A DNA stretch of 33,701 nt, taken from positions 1 through 33,701 of the forward strand of contig CAMKJU010000034.1 of NCBI GenBank assembly GCA_946413265.1, written 5' to 3'. Positions 19,601 through 25,920 of the stretch are shown here, piece after piece. The DNA is from an uncultured Lentisphaerota bacterium (GTDB lineage: Bacteria; Verrucomicrobiota; Kiritimatiellia; RFP12; UBA1067). The position numbers and the translations under genes were made by a program. The notes beneath the pieces are model-generated. The model worked only from the letters and a program-made list of their open reading frames with translations, did no database searches and was not told the DNA's origin. The first letter of the stretch is position 1, and each line of letters opens with the position of its first letter.

Positions 19601-19801
19601 GATTTTCTGGCATCCGCTACGCGTATTCCATCCGGCCACCATCTCGCAATCCCAAGCCGATGGTTTGCAATAGTCCGCGTCCAGCCACAGCACGGCATTC
19701 TGCAAAATGCCCGGTTCACCTGTCTTGAGCGCTGGCGGAATATTCGAGACCGCAACATGCGCAAGGAATGCAGCAAATAACAGAACTATCTTCTTTTCCA
19801 T
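16664..19801 (-). CDS. Secreted LamG-like / beta-propeller / di-CXXCH protein
   Basis: 1045 residues from the ATG at 19801, chosen because MEKKIVLLFAAFLAHVAVS is a signal peptide; an upstream in-frame ATG at 19990 would precede it with unrelated sequence. Residues about 30-230 resemble a LamG-type jelly roll (NAVLWLDADYCKPSAWD). Residues about 400-750 resemble TolB/WD40-like propeller blades (DWDGKRIAFAAVK, FDPCWLPNGRIVFSSERRGG). A proline-rich linker follows, then a C-terminal module with two CXXCH haem-binding motifs (CSGCH at 866-870, CVSCH at 919-923) and the closing block LDTGHHGVKLTPEDRERLIIW. This build matches planctomycete-type cytochrome-domain proteins annotated as hydrazine-synthase-alpha-like; any real redox role is unproven. 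Its C-terminus is clearly related to the gene at 31813-33701. Confidence 0.75.
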   Translation of the reverse strand: MEKKIVLLFAAFLAHVAVSNIPPALKTGEPGILQNAVLWLDADYCKPSAWDCEMVAGWNTRSGCQKISAVGEKVRPPVLRKDKDGRPYVDFGKYSSGRDLSLIPRQEGIRTAFVVVKLGADRYSHYLCDSKGYDFHRGANGEYASREWSPKIARIWNGTNEVCDIYGEFPPTGVTQVFCIETSAPCACDSLSADRISQFHERSGGRELREVILFNRVLSDAERLAVSRHLIKKWDVKEVASSRCNLPKDWRLIKRDIDNWSRLPNKKTNEQAENIQSCILPGDTDPLVVVLRRTRALLDDLSASVDLAAERTEFAGYTSDAFAVFDEESRVALFMRVMDLNRRISLKNPLLKGIDRLLFVTHEPCGFNEWRDGSHMCDQYYGFHGTQNGISRGDGLYILKNPFSDKPVARNILAGKVIESGAWKGQTLDGCAIISPDIDWDGKRIAFAAVKNNSKLDKWEDGTCYHVFTCNLDGSNLRQLTSGPWNEFDPCWLPNGRIVFSSERRGGYVRCSGRRPVPSFTLHSMFADGTDIVRLSHHETNEWHPSVNNDGMIVYTRWDYVDRGAGQAHHAWTCFPDGRDPREVNGNTRLHANTTPKMEMNVRQIPDSRKYVATATPHHGWAAGSLIMIDPAVPDDGEMSAVRRVTPEQAFPESEQITWKNRHSGSYATAWPLSEKYFICAYDGDANGMYNVPMRGRRYAITLLDVFGNKTRLYSHPTISCLDPMPLMARKMPPVIPHKTLEGRPEKPENPDNPETPVLPKTGEIGLINVYDTRIPFPTNDAITALRVWQLFPRTKPVQQHPWLGAENRQTGRQCLGTVPVEADGSAYFTAPVGVPLFFQALRADGCAVQNMRSDTYLHLGERLVCSGCHEPKENVRRTARASLPLAMRRAPSAIKPGPDGTAPFNYRRLVQPVLDAKCVSCHGEKRAPKAPDLRAGDWRKNKWGFSTSWNNLVHRTNYFIREIIEDGRRVDWEFFEPAYTTPGRNLAIGAPLRKMLDTGHHGVKLTPEDRERLIIWMDSNGQYIAHDTEAEAQRDGKIVKPILE
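17532..17567 (-). repeat. Four 9-bp tandem repeats encoding a proline linker
   Basis: Four units of the pattern GGxTTxTCC with small changes. On the coding strand they give PEKPENPDNPET, a charged proline-rich hinge between the propeller region and the CXXCH module of the large secreted protein. The 9-bp period keeps the frame, so unit number can change by slippage. Confidence 0.7.
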
Positions 19802-19809
19802 GGCGTGAA

Positions 19810-19832
19810 ATTGTATCAAAACCCTCTTCGCC
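19810..19832 (-). promoter_or_regulatory. Possible -10 of a leaderless promoter
   Basis: TACAAT (19810-19815) ends 8 bases before the ATG at 19801 on the minus strand. A weak TTGC-type -35 lies 17 bp further up, just beyond the listed end. There is no Shine-Dalgarno next to the ATG, in line with the GH51 and regulator starts. Confidence 0.35.
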
Positions 19833-19994
19833 GCGCAAACGCAAATCGCGGCCCTGCACGATCGGGGCGCATCTGCGTTTTCCACCCATACGTATTGGGG
19901 TTTGGAAACAACCATGACATCTTTCAAGAACAACATTATCCTTCGGGCGCATCTTGAACATTGAGAATTGTGGTAGTTAAGGATCGGCAAATGG

Positions 19995-20016
19995 GCGCGG
20001 GCGAGTTAGCCCGCGC
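19995..20016. repeat. GC-rich hairpin
   Basis: Perfect 8-bp arms GCGCGGGC/GCCCGCGC around the loop GAGTTA. No U-run follows on either strand, so it is not a standard intrinsic terminator; its role is unknown. Confidence 0.5.
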
Positions 20017-20097
20017 GCCAAAGGCAAGTTGTTTCAAAGAGTTGTTTCCAATTATCAGAAAGCTCGGCGGTGAATTGCGCCCTCGGACAGTCGATTG

Positions 20098-20196
20098 TTG
20101 CTTTCGCTGTTTGGAGTTTAGGAGTCTTGGAGGATGGGAGAATTTTTAACATATTCTCCAACTCAGAAACTCCCAATCTCCCAATAGCGAAAGCAA
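20098..20196. repeat. 99-bp imperfect palindrome downstream of GH2
   Basis: The ends are perfect 11-base inverted repeats (TTGCTTTCGCT at 20098-20108, AGCGAAAGCAA at 20186-20196). The interior arms are related runs of GGAG/GGGAG, and the centre closes with GGAGAAT/ATTCTCC around an AT-rich loop. It begins about 20 bases after the GH2 stop. It could be a 3'-end stabilising stem or terminator, or a small MITE-like element; no flanking duplication is obvious. Confidence 0.55.
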
Positions 20197-20215
20197 GAAA
20201 GGTTTTGTAAATGGC

Positions 20216-23200
20216 TCACTTGTCTTCTGTAAGAACGATGCGGTCGATCATGAGGTTCGGGCCGGTTGTCGCCTGACATGAAAGCTCTATCTTCCCGTCA
20301 AGAAAATCCTCGCGCATCACCGGCAGCTTCGCCCACCAGATGCCGTCCTTCGCATTCTGGTGCTTCGGGACCGTAAACGGACGCCCTTCGCACGTACCGC
20401 GTCCAGTCCGGTTGTTGCGGTTGGGGTCGCGGAAGCGCACCCAAAGCGTCCCGGCGACAGGCTTCACGTCCGTGAGCGTCACGGTGAGTTTCTGCCCGTG
20501 CCAGAACGAGCCAGTGCTGTCGCGCCACGCTCCCCAGCGGCCCTTGCCGATGACGTTGTAGCCACCCTGCTTCATCTCCGCAAAGTCGAGCGACTTCTTC
20601 CAGTCGACGCTCCGCTCCGCCGCGTCCAGCTCCACCGCCGCCGCGATGTAGACGGGCGCGTCGCGGAACTGCGCCGGACGCAGCTTCGAGGCCGTCGCCT
20701 GCGGCGCGAACGCCTCCTTGAATGTTTCCATTTCGATGATTACCGTTGGATTGAAGTCTTTCGACTCCATGTAAGAGAGGATACTCTTCCGAATCGCGCA
20801 AACCTCCGGCAATGTCTTGTCCGAAAGGTTCAGCCCGCACACCATGAGGCGACCATCTCCCACTTTTAGCTCGAAGAGCATTCCCATCGGCGTTGAATAG
20901 TGTAGGTCGGGAACCGGCATGACAATCGGGTCAAAAGCCGGTAGGGCGGTCGCCCCGCGATCGCCGCGGTCACGCGGGACGCGTGACCCTACCAGATCGG
21001 CGATGCCGTGTTTCACGCCCCCTTCCACGAGGTTGTACCACTGCCAGTCCGCCCAGTCCTCGGTCGGGAATCCGCGCAGCGCGGGATGGTCGGCGCGAAT
21101 GGAATATCCCAGCGTGGAGAGGTCTGCATTCGCGCTTTTGAAATGCCCCGTGGACCAGTAGACCGGCTTGAAGTGCGACTTCGCGCTCTTCGCGCTCGGG
21201 CCCGTGTAGAGGACGATGCCACCCTTCGCGAGCGCGGCCACCGCCTCGTCAAAGGAGGAGGTTTCGAGGATTGTATCCGGCGGTCGCGGGGCGACCGCCC
21301 TACCGTCTTGCTGTTGTACGCTTGCTGTCGTGGCGAACACCCAGAATGGCCAGTAGTTTCCATTGAAGCGCAGCATGAATTTCTTGCCGGCCATGTCGGC
21401 GGTAAGCGGTATGGACACTTCGCCAACCACACCGACATCGCCAGGGTAGATCGTCTTCGGAAGGCGCAGTTTCCCATGAAGATAGCTTTCGCCAAAATCA
21501 TCTAAAGTCGGACGATCCTCCACGTTGTAATAGGATTCGTGACCTTCGAGAATCGGCTCTTCCGTACCATTGCGAACCAGGATCGTGGCCTTGTATGTTT
21601 CGCCCACGCTCCAGACATACTTCTCGAAGCGGGCAAGGCCTGCATACGACGTGAAGATTGTTTCGAAAAAAGGACGCGGCCGCATTCCCTCCACAGCCGG
21701 CTTGAGGTCGTAGAAACTGTCGCGCCAGCCGATCAACGCCTCACCCTGCCCGGTGAAGTCCTGCACGCTCAGCAGCTGCAGTCCTGCGCACGACGGCGTG
21801 CGCATGAAGCTTTCCACCTCGTCCTTGTACATCAGGCGGTTGAGGTGGGCGGACGCCTTGCAGAAGCGCGGCCAGAAGCGTTCGGTACCGGACTTCACCG
21901 CCACGTCGCGATAGTGTTCGAGATTGTACGGACGCATCACACCCGTGTATTTTGCAAGCTCGTGCTTCCAGTCCACGTAGATCGGCCACTGTCCGATCTC
22001 GTGCGCCACCACAGGAAGACGGGTCTTGCCGTAAACATCCTCATAGTCCCAATCCGTGGAGGGTCGGAATCGCCCGCGCACCATGCCCACTTCAGGGTGC
22101 CGGTGCGTCGTGGTGTAGTCGTCGCCTGGGGATATCTCCCTGGCCGTGGAGGCCAGGTACAGGCGGCTCGGATCGAACGCCCGGCAGTCGTTCATCCACT
22201 TGCCCATGACCTTGAAGTCGCTGCCGCCGAGTTCGTTGCCGATGCCGAGCGAGATGAAGGACGGCGAGTTGCCGCGCCTTTCAAGGATGTTGCGCAGCTC
22301 GTGCTGGACGAATCCGTCGATGGGCTTGCCGAAGCCCATCTTGTCGGCCGTCGTGTGCCAGCGGTCCACCCAGATGCCCGCCTCAACGACGCAGAACATG
22401 CCCAGTTCGTCCGCCGCGTCGAACGCGGCCTTGGGCGGCGTCCAGGAGTGGAAGCGGATCGTGTTGATGCCGTCCTGGTTGCGCAGCTTGCGGAACGTCG
22501 TGCGCCACCATTCCACGGAGGTCTCCGGCGCGCCCGTGAGCGGAAAGTGGCAGCAGTCGAGGTTGCCGCGCATGAACCACTTGAAGCCGTTGATCCAAAT
22601 CGCGCGGTCGTGCGCGGACACGCTGCGGAATCCAAAGCGGATCTGGTGCGCGAAGTCGTTTGCCTCGTCGCGCAGCTCCAGCACATAGAGATTCGGATGA
22701 TGCTCCGACCAGGGTTCCGGCTCGCGGTCAAGCTTCAGTTCGACGAGATCGAATCCTTTGCGGTGGGGGGATGGCCGCGTCGAGATGACAGCAAGCGTAC
22801 AACAACAAGCTCCTTGCCGCTGCATGCTTGCTGCTCCTTGCTGTTGTACGCTTGCTGTCTCTTGCTGTTGTACGCTTGCTGTCCACCGCGCCAAGCGAAC
22901 TTTGCCATCCGTCGCCTTGAACGACTCAGGCGCTTCAACGACCAGTCGATGGTTCGCGGGCCATGAGGCGAATACGCGCGCCTGCCTGAGCGCACTCTGC
23001 CGCCGCAGCGCAAACTCGCCCATAACGCCGTGCCACACGCTCTGCATCACAGGACCGTAGCTGTGCGCCCACTCCGAGAAGTTATAGCGGTTGGAGTTGT
23101 CGAGCGTCAGGCGGATCGTGTGGCGTCCCGGTTTCGTCAGACGCTGCGGAATCGGGTAGACGTGTTCGACGGCGAGCGAATCGCACGACCCGACCGCCTC

Positions 23201-23560
23201 GCCGTCGATGGCGAGTTCGGAATGGAGCATCACGCGCTCCATAACCAGCTCAAGCGGATAACGCGCCTCGTCCTCCGTAAGCTCGATCTCGCGCTCGTAC
23301 ACGGCCTTTCCACGATACTGGTATTCGCGGGTCAACGCGCCCTTCGACTGGCGATCTGTGTACTTTGCCCAATCTGTCGCAGTCTTGTGCGTACCGAGCT
23401 TCGCGTCCGCGAGCGTGCCGGGGAGTCGCACGACGCCGGACAATCCCTCACCCGTCACGCGCCACGTTCCGGAAAGGTCCTTGACGGAATCCGCCGCCGC
23501 CGCAAAAGCGGCAAACAGCGCCGCCACCGCGCAAACCTTAGTTGTTCTTGTCGCATTCAT
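20216..23560 (-). CDS. GH2-family glycoside hydrolase (large, secreted)
   Basis: 1114 residues from the ATG at 23560, preceded by AAAGGAG at about 9 bases. Longer in-frame starts upstream overlap the transporter gene and lack a signal peptide. Signal peptide about 1-23. Domains in order: GH2 sugar-binding (28-185), Ig-like (about 195-310), catalytic barrel with acid/base E443 (GIGNELGG) and likely nucleophile E521 (VAHEIGQW), then C-terminal sandwiches of unclear type (about 600-1114) ending in a carbohydrate-binding-like fold. The GH2 family covers beta-galactosidases, glucuronidases and mannosidases; the specificity cannot be read. It starts 14 bp after the MFS stop, so uptake and hydrolysis are linked. 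It contains three R and five S repeats, all in frame. Confidence 0.85.
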   Translation of the reverse strand: MNATRTTKVCAVAALFAAFAAAADSVKDLSGTWRVTGEGLSGVVRLPGTLADAKLGTHKTATDWAKYTDRQSKGALTREYQYRGKAVYEREIELTEDEARYPLELVMERVMLHSELAIDGEAVGSCDSLAVEHVYPIPQRLTKPGRHTIRLTLDNSNRYNFSEWAHSYGPVMQSVWHGVMGEFALRRQSALRQARVFASWPANHRLVVEAPESFKATDGKVRLARWTASVQQQETASVQQQGAASMQRQGACCCTLAVISTRPSPHRKGFDLVELKLDREPEPWSEHHPNLYVLELRDEANDFAHQIRFGFRSVSAHDRAIWINGFKWFMRGNLDCCHFPLTGAPETSVEWWRTTFRKLRNQDGINTIRFHSWTPPKAAFDAADELGMFCVVEAGIWVDRWHTTADKMGFGKPIDGFVQHELRNILERRGNSPSFISLGIGNELGGSDFKVMGKWMNDCRAFDPSRLYLASTAREISPGDDYTTTHRHPEVGMVRGRFRPSTDWDYEDVYGKTRLPVVAHEIGQWPIYVDWKHELAKYTGVMRPYNLEHYRDVAVKSGTERFWPRFCKASAHLNRLMYKDEVESFMRTPSCAGLQLLSVQDFTGQGEALIGWRDSFYDLKPAVEGMRPRPFFETIFTSYAGLARFEKYVWSVGETYKATILVRNGTEEPILEGHESYYNVEDRPTLDDFGESYLHGKLRLPKTIYPGDVGVVGEVSIPLTADMAGKKFMLRFNGNYWPFWVFATTASVQQQDGRAVAPRPPDTILETSSFDEAVAALAKGGIVLYTGPSAKSAKSHFKPVYWSTGHFKSANADLSTLGYSIRADHPALRGFPTEDWADWQWYNLVEGGVKHGIADLVGSRVPRDRGDRGATALPAFDPIVMPVPDLHYSTPMGMLFELKVGDGRLMVCGLNLSDKTLPEVCAIRKSILSYMESKDFNPTVIIEMETFKEAFAPQATASKLRPAQFRDAPVYIAAAVELDAAERSVDWKKSLDFAEMKQGGYNVIGKGRWGAWRDSTGSFWHGQKLTVTLTDVKPVAGTLWVRFRDPNRNNRTGRGTCEGRPFTVPKHQNAKDGIWWAKLPVMREDFLDGKIELSCQATTGPNLMIDRIVLTEDK
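20940..20966 (+). repeat. R repeat, copy e
   Basis: 27 bp beginning GGTAGG, arms GGCGGTCGC and GCGATCGCC with one G-U type pair. It abuts copy f in opposite orientation, making a 54-bp, 18-codon block that encodes a charged stretch (VPRDRGDRGATALP) in the GH2 C-terminal region. Confidence 0.75.
20967..20993 (-). repeat. R repeat, copy f
   Basis: 27 bp, inverted relative to copy e and ending in CCTACC on the plus strand. Its arms (GGTCACGCG/CGCGTGACC) share little with other copies yet pair perfectly around loop TCC. This is the most diverged stem in the family. Confidence 0.75.
21278..21304 (-). repeat. R repeat, copy g
   Basis: 27 bp with the same stem as copy b. In the reading direction it follows S2 after two bases and continues it as DGRAVAPRPP, the same composite seen at 3012-3062 in the GH127 gene. 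Inserted between WPFWVFA and the next GH2 block. Confidence 0.8.
21307..21328 (+). repeat. S repeat, copy S2
   Basis: 22 bp identical to S1; encodes TASVQQQ on the coding strand of the GH2 gene and is joined to R copy g by a two-base spacer. Confidence 0.8.
22788..22882. repeat. Cluster of four S repeats (S3-S6) in the GH2 gene
   Basis: S3 (22788-22809) is inverted; S4 (22813-22834, diverged), S5 (22837-22858) and S6 (22861-22882) are tandem with a 24-bp period, so eight codons per unit. The coding strand reads TASVQQQE, TASVQQQG, AASMQRQG and then a cysteine run from the inverted copy (ACCCTLAVIS), residues about 227-260, within the Ig-like domain. The frame stays open throughout. Confidence 0.85.
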
Positions 23561-23574
23561 GCGCAACACTCCTT

Positions 23575-24846
23575 TCAATTGAGTTCTCTGCCTTTTGTTT
23601 CTTTTAGGAAAAATACCGTGACGACGAAGCCGACAACGCATATCGCGGCGTACAGCCAGAACGTACCCGCCGCCTTGAGAGCCTCGTTGATTGGCTTGAA
23701 CGTGAGCGTAAGTCCGAAGCACGAGATCCAGAGAGCCGCCACGGCCACAGACATCGCCGTGCCGCGCACGCGGTCCGGGAATATCTCGCTCAGCACCACC
23801 CACGTGATCGGCGCAAGCGTCATCGCGTAGCACGCGATCGCTGCCATCACCACGATCAGGACGGCAACGCCCTTCACCTCGAAGTGGTAGCAGCAGCCGA
23901 GGATTGTGTAGAGGACCGCGAGCCCGCCCGCGCCGAGCAGCATCAGCGGACGCCGCCCCCACCTGTCCACCAGGCACATCGCCGCCACCGTGAACGCGCA
24001 GTTGACGACGCCCGTTATCACCTGGTTGAACATCACGCCGGAGACGTCGTAGCCCGCCGCCTTGAATATCTCCTCTGCGTAGTTGAACACCACGTTGATG
24101 CCACACCACTGCTGGAACGCAGCCAGGAACACGCCAAGTGCAAGGACGGACATGGTTCGCCGTTCAAACAACAAGCGTACAACAGCAAGTATTCCCGCCT
24201 TGTTGTCGTACGCTTGCTGTCCTTCCTTGCTGTCGTACGCTTGCTGTCTTTCCGACCCCCACCTCGGGCTCTCCGGGATGAAAAACGCCAGCACGAGGAA
24301 GAGTGCCGCCGGCACTGTCTCCGCGCCGAACATGACGCGCCATGAGATATCGCTTGTCACCGTGCGGAAAACAAGGTAGTTCGCCAGCTGCGCGAAGATG
24401 ATACCTAGCACGATGGTCATCTGGTTGAGCGAGACGAGCCGCCCGCGCATCTCCGGAGGCGAGACCTCGGCGATGTAGACCGGCGAGACGTTCGAGGCAA
24501 GGCCGATTCCTACGCCGCCCAGGATACGAGCTGCAATGAAAGACCAGTAACCCGTGGCGAATGCCGTCCAGAGCGCGCTTACAGTGAAGCAGATCGCAGA
24601 GAAGATCAGCGACGGCTTGCGTCCGAAGCGGTCCGGCAGCCATCCGAGTCCGATGGCGCCGCCGATGCATCCCAGTACGGCAGACCCCATCGCGAACCCG
24701 GACTCCCATGCCTTAGCTGGATCGTTCAGCCCGAAATACGGTTCGTAGAACGGCTTCGCGCCTCCAATCACCACCCAGTCGTAGCCGAAGAGCAGTCCGC
24801 CCATCGCCGCCACGAGACACACCATCATCAGTTTCGTCTTAGACAT
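23575..24846 (-). CDS. MFS sugar porter (SP family) transporter
   Basis: 423 residues, with about twelve hydrophobic segments. Sugar porter family signatures are present: GGLLFGYDW (16-24), DRFGRKP (72-78), the RGRLVSLNQ block (134-142), PESPRW (191-196) after segment 6, and a final ETKGREL. It would bring a mono- or small oligosaccharide across the inner membrane by proton symport. AAGGAG lies 3 bases before the ATG, a promoter lies at 24892-24920, and four palindromic sites lie above it. Residues about 200-227 of the central cytoplasmic loop (QQAYDSKEGQQAYDNKAG and on) come from three S repeats, in a position that tolerates length change. Followed 14 bp later by GH2. Confidence 0.88.
   Translation of the reverse strand: MSKTKLMMVCLVAAMGGLLFGYDWVVIGGAKPFYEPYFGLNDPAKAWESGFAMGSAVLGCIGGAIGLGWLPDRFGRKPSLIFSAICFTVSALWTAFATGYWSFIAARILGGVGIGLASNVSPVYIAEVSPPEMRGRLVSLNQMTIVLGIIFAQLANYLVFRTVTSDISWRVMFGAETVPAALFLVLAFFIPESPRWGSERQQAYDSKEGQQAYDNKAGILAVVRLLFERRTMSVLALGVFLAAFQQWCGINVVFNYAEEIFKAAGYDVSGVMFNQVITGVVNCAFTVAAMCLVDRWGRRPLMLLGAGGLAVLYTILGCCYHFEVKGVAVLIVVMAAIACYAMTLAPITWVVLSEIFPDRVRGTAMSVAVAALWISCFGLTLTFKPINEALKAAGTFWLYAAICVVGFVVTVFFLKETKGRELN
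24168..24247. repeat. Cluster of three S repeats (S7-S9) in the MFS gene
   Basis: S7 (24168-24189) is inverted relative to S8 (24199-24220) and S9 (24226-24247); the last two have a 27-bp period. On the coding strand they read QQAYDSK, QQAYDNK and LAVVRLL. This is a different frame from the TASVQQQ copies, yet it has no stop. They fill the loop between membrane segments 6 and 7. Confidence 0.85.
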
Positions 24847-24891
24847 TTCTTCTCCTTGTATTGATTAATGCAGCAGAGATAAAGCGAGGCT

Positions 24892-24920
24892 ATTGTAGCA
24901 TTTTTTATCTCCAACGCCAA
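24892..24920 (-). promoter_or_regulatory. Promoter of the MFS-GH2 operon
   Basis: Minus strand TTGGCG (24915-24920), 17-bp spacer, TACAAT (24892-24897). The transcript would have an untranslated leader of about 40 bases ending in the AAGGAG site. Confidence 0.5.
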
Positions 24921-24926
24921 CAACTT

Positions 24927-25019
24927 TTAGCACCTAAGTCAGAAATCTTGATTTAGGTGCTAATTTTTGGCATCAGATTTTTTAGCACCTAAGTACACTA
25001 ATACCGACTTAGGTGCTAA
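24927..25019. promoter_or_regulatory. Four 11-bp palindromes, likely operators
   Basis: Copies at 24927-24937, 24953-24963, 24982-24992 and 25009-25019. Each has the form TTAG-NNN-CTAA, with centres CAC, GTG, CAC, GTG alternating, and centre spacings of about 26, 29 and 27 bp. Each neighbouring pair also forms an inverted repeat that could fold as a hairpin. They begin 6 bp above the -35 of the MFS promoter. No matching U-run follows on the transcribed strand, so terminators are less likely than binding sites. Confidence 0.55.
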
Positions 25020-25092
25020 CTTTCTGACTGAAAAAGTCCTCCATTGCCTTATTGACTCACTTGTCCGCCATCGGCACCACGCGGTCGATCTA

Positions 25093-25916
25093 CTATTTGA
25101 GCGGCAGGATGGACGCGCCGTCGATAACCGTGAAACGCGCGTCGCACCAGTCGGCGTGCTCGTAGCTGATGCCGTCGCAAGCGTAGCAGGCGGAAAGTTC
25201 AACGATTTTAGCGCCGGCGAGATCCGCATGAAGACAGTACGGCGGCGTTCCGGCGTGCATGACAGGCGATTCGGCCACGCGTTTCCCGTCCGCATCCACG
25301 ATGAACTTCACGCTTCCCACATCCTTGCCGGCCACCGCATCCACGCCCACCATCGCGTCGAACGCGAGTGCCTTCCCGCCGCAATCAATCTCATAGCGCG
25401 AGACGGCGTGCGAACCCATACCGCGCTTGAATGCCGCACCGCCGGGACGGAGCGCCTTGCCGACAATCGAGCGGTTCTTCTGAGGCTTGCCCCATCCGCA
25501 GCTCATGCCGGAAAGGTCCATTTCGTCAAGCCAGATGGTACTCGTTTTCTGCGCCGCGCGCACGGACGGCGTGGCGTCAGCAATACGCCGAACCTCGAAG
25601 ACGGCCGAATCGAACTTGCCGGAAAGTTTGACAGGAATCCCCTTCTCCATGAGTTCGCGTCCGGTGCGCGGAGCAACGGGCAACTCCGCGTGAAGCGTCG
25701 CGCCCTTGTTGATCTCGGTTACGGCGTACTTTGCATCGGAATCCAGCCCACGCAGACACAGCGTCTTTTCCGCCACGATATCTTTGTTGAGCCCGAGCGC
25801 GAACAGCGCCGCGCCGGACTTGTCTTCGCTCACGTACATGAGCGCGGCCATCTTTCCGCCGCCCCGCAGACGGCCGCTGCGGCCACCGCCGCCAAAGTTA
25901 CAATGCTTCTGCGCAT
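25093..25916 (-). pseudogene. Alpha-galactosidase remnant: signal peptide + C-terminal sandwich + NPCBM
   Basis: An ATG at 25916 with GAGG upstream opens a clean signal peptide (MRRSIVTLAAVAAAAVCGAA). Within about 20 codons the frame shifts to an open frame from 25851 of 252 residues. That frame starts at MYVSEDKSGAALFALGL and GLDSDAKYAVTEIN, blocks typical of the C-terminal beta-sandwich of GH27/GH36 alpha-galactosidases. From about residue 105 it continues as an NPCBM sugar-binding domain (FKRGMGSHAVSRYEID). The whole catalytic barrel (several hundred residues) is missing between them. The simplest reading is an internal deletion that joined the signal peptide out of frame. It sits 4 bp after the beta-helix gene. 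A translated short binding protein from 25851 cannot be excluded. Confidence 0.65.
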
Positions 25917-25920
25917 GGTA

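Larger units (their letters stand above)
19802..20215. other. Intergenic region with two hairpins
   Basis: 414 bp without a credible gene. It separates the GH2 stop from the start of the propeller/CXXCH gene. It holds the possible promoter near 19810, a GC-rich hairpin at 19995-20016 and a long imperfect palindrome at 20098-20196. Otherwise I see nothing in it; codon use of short open frames here is not gene-like. Confidence 0.6.
24847..25092. other. Regulatory region upstream of the transporter operon
   Basis: 246 bp that holds the MFS promoter (24892-24920), the four palindromes (24927-25019), and on the far side a short in-frame tail (IDRVVPMADK-stop, 25057-25089, minus strand) just after the alpha-galactosidase remnant. 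No gene. Confidence 0.6.

Noticed and set aside
19802..19990. In-frame extension of the propeller/CXXCH gene to an ATG at 19990.
   Set aside because: It would put 63 unrelated residues before a clear signal peptide; the start at 19801 is preferred.
23561..24109. In-frame extension of the GH2 gene deep into the transporter gene.
   Set aside because: It overlaps a well-supported MFS gene and is arginine/glycine-rich shadow sequence; the ATG at 23560 has a ribosome-binding site and signal peptide.
24927..24963. Intrinsic terminator of the alpha-galactosidase remnant.
   Set aside because: On the transcribed strand the hairpins are followed by A-runs, not U-runs.
24927..25019. CRISPR array.
   Set aside because: Only four 11-bp units in alternating orientation, spacers of 15-18 bp and no cas genes; operator-like palindromes fit better.
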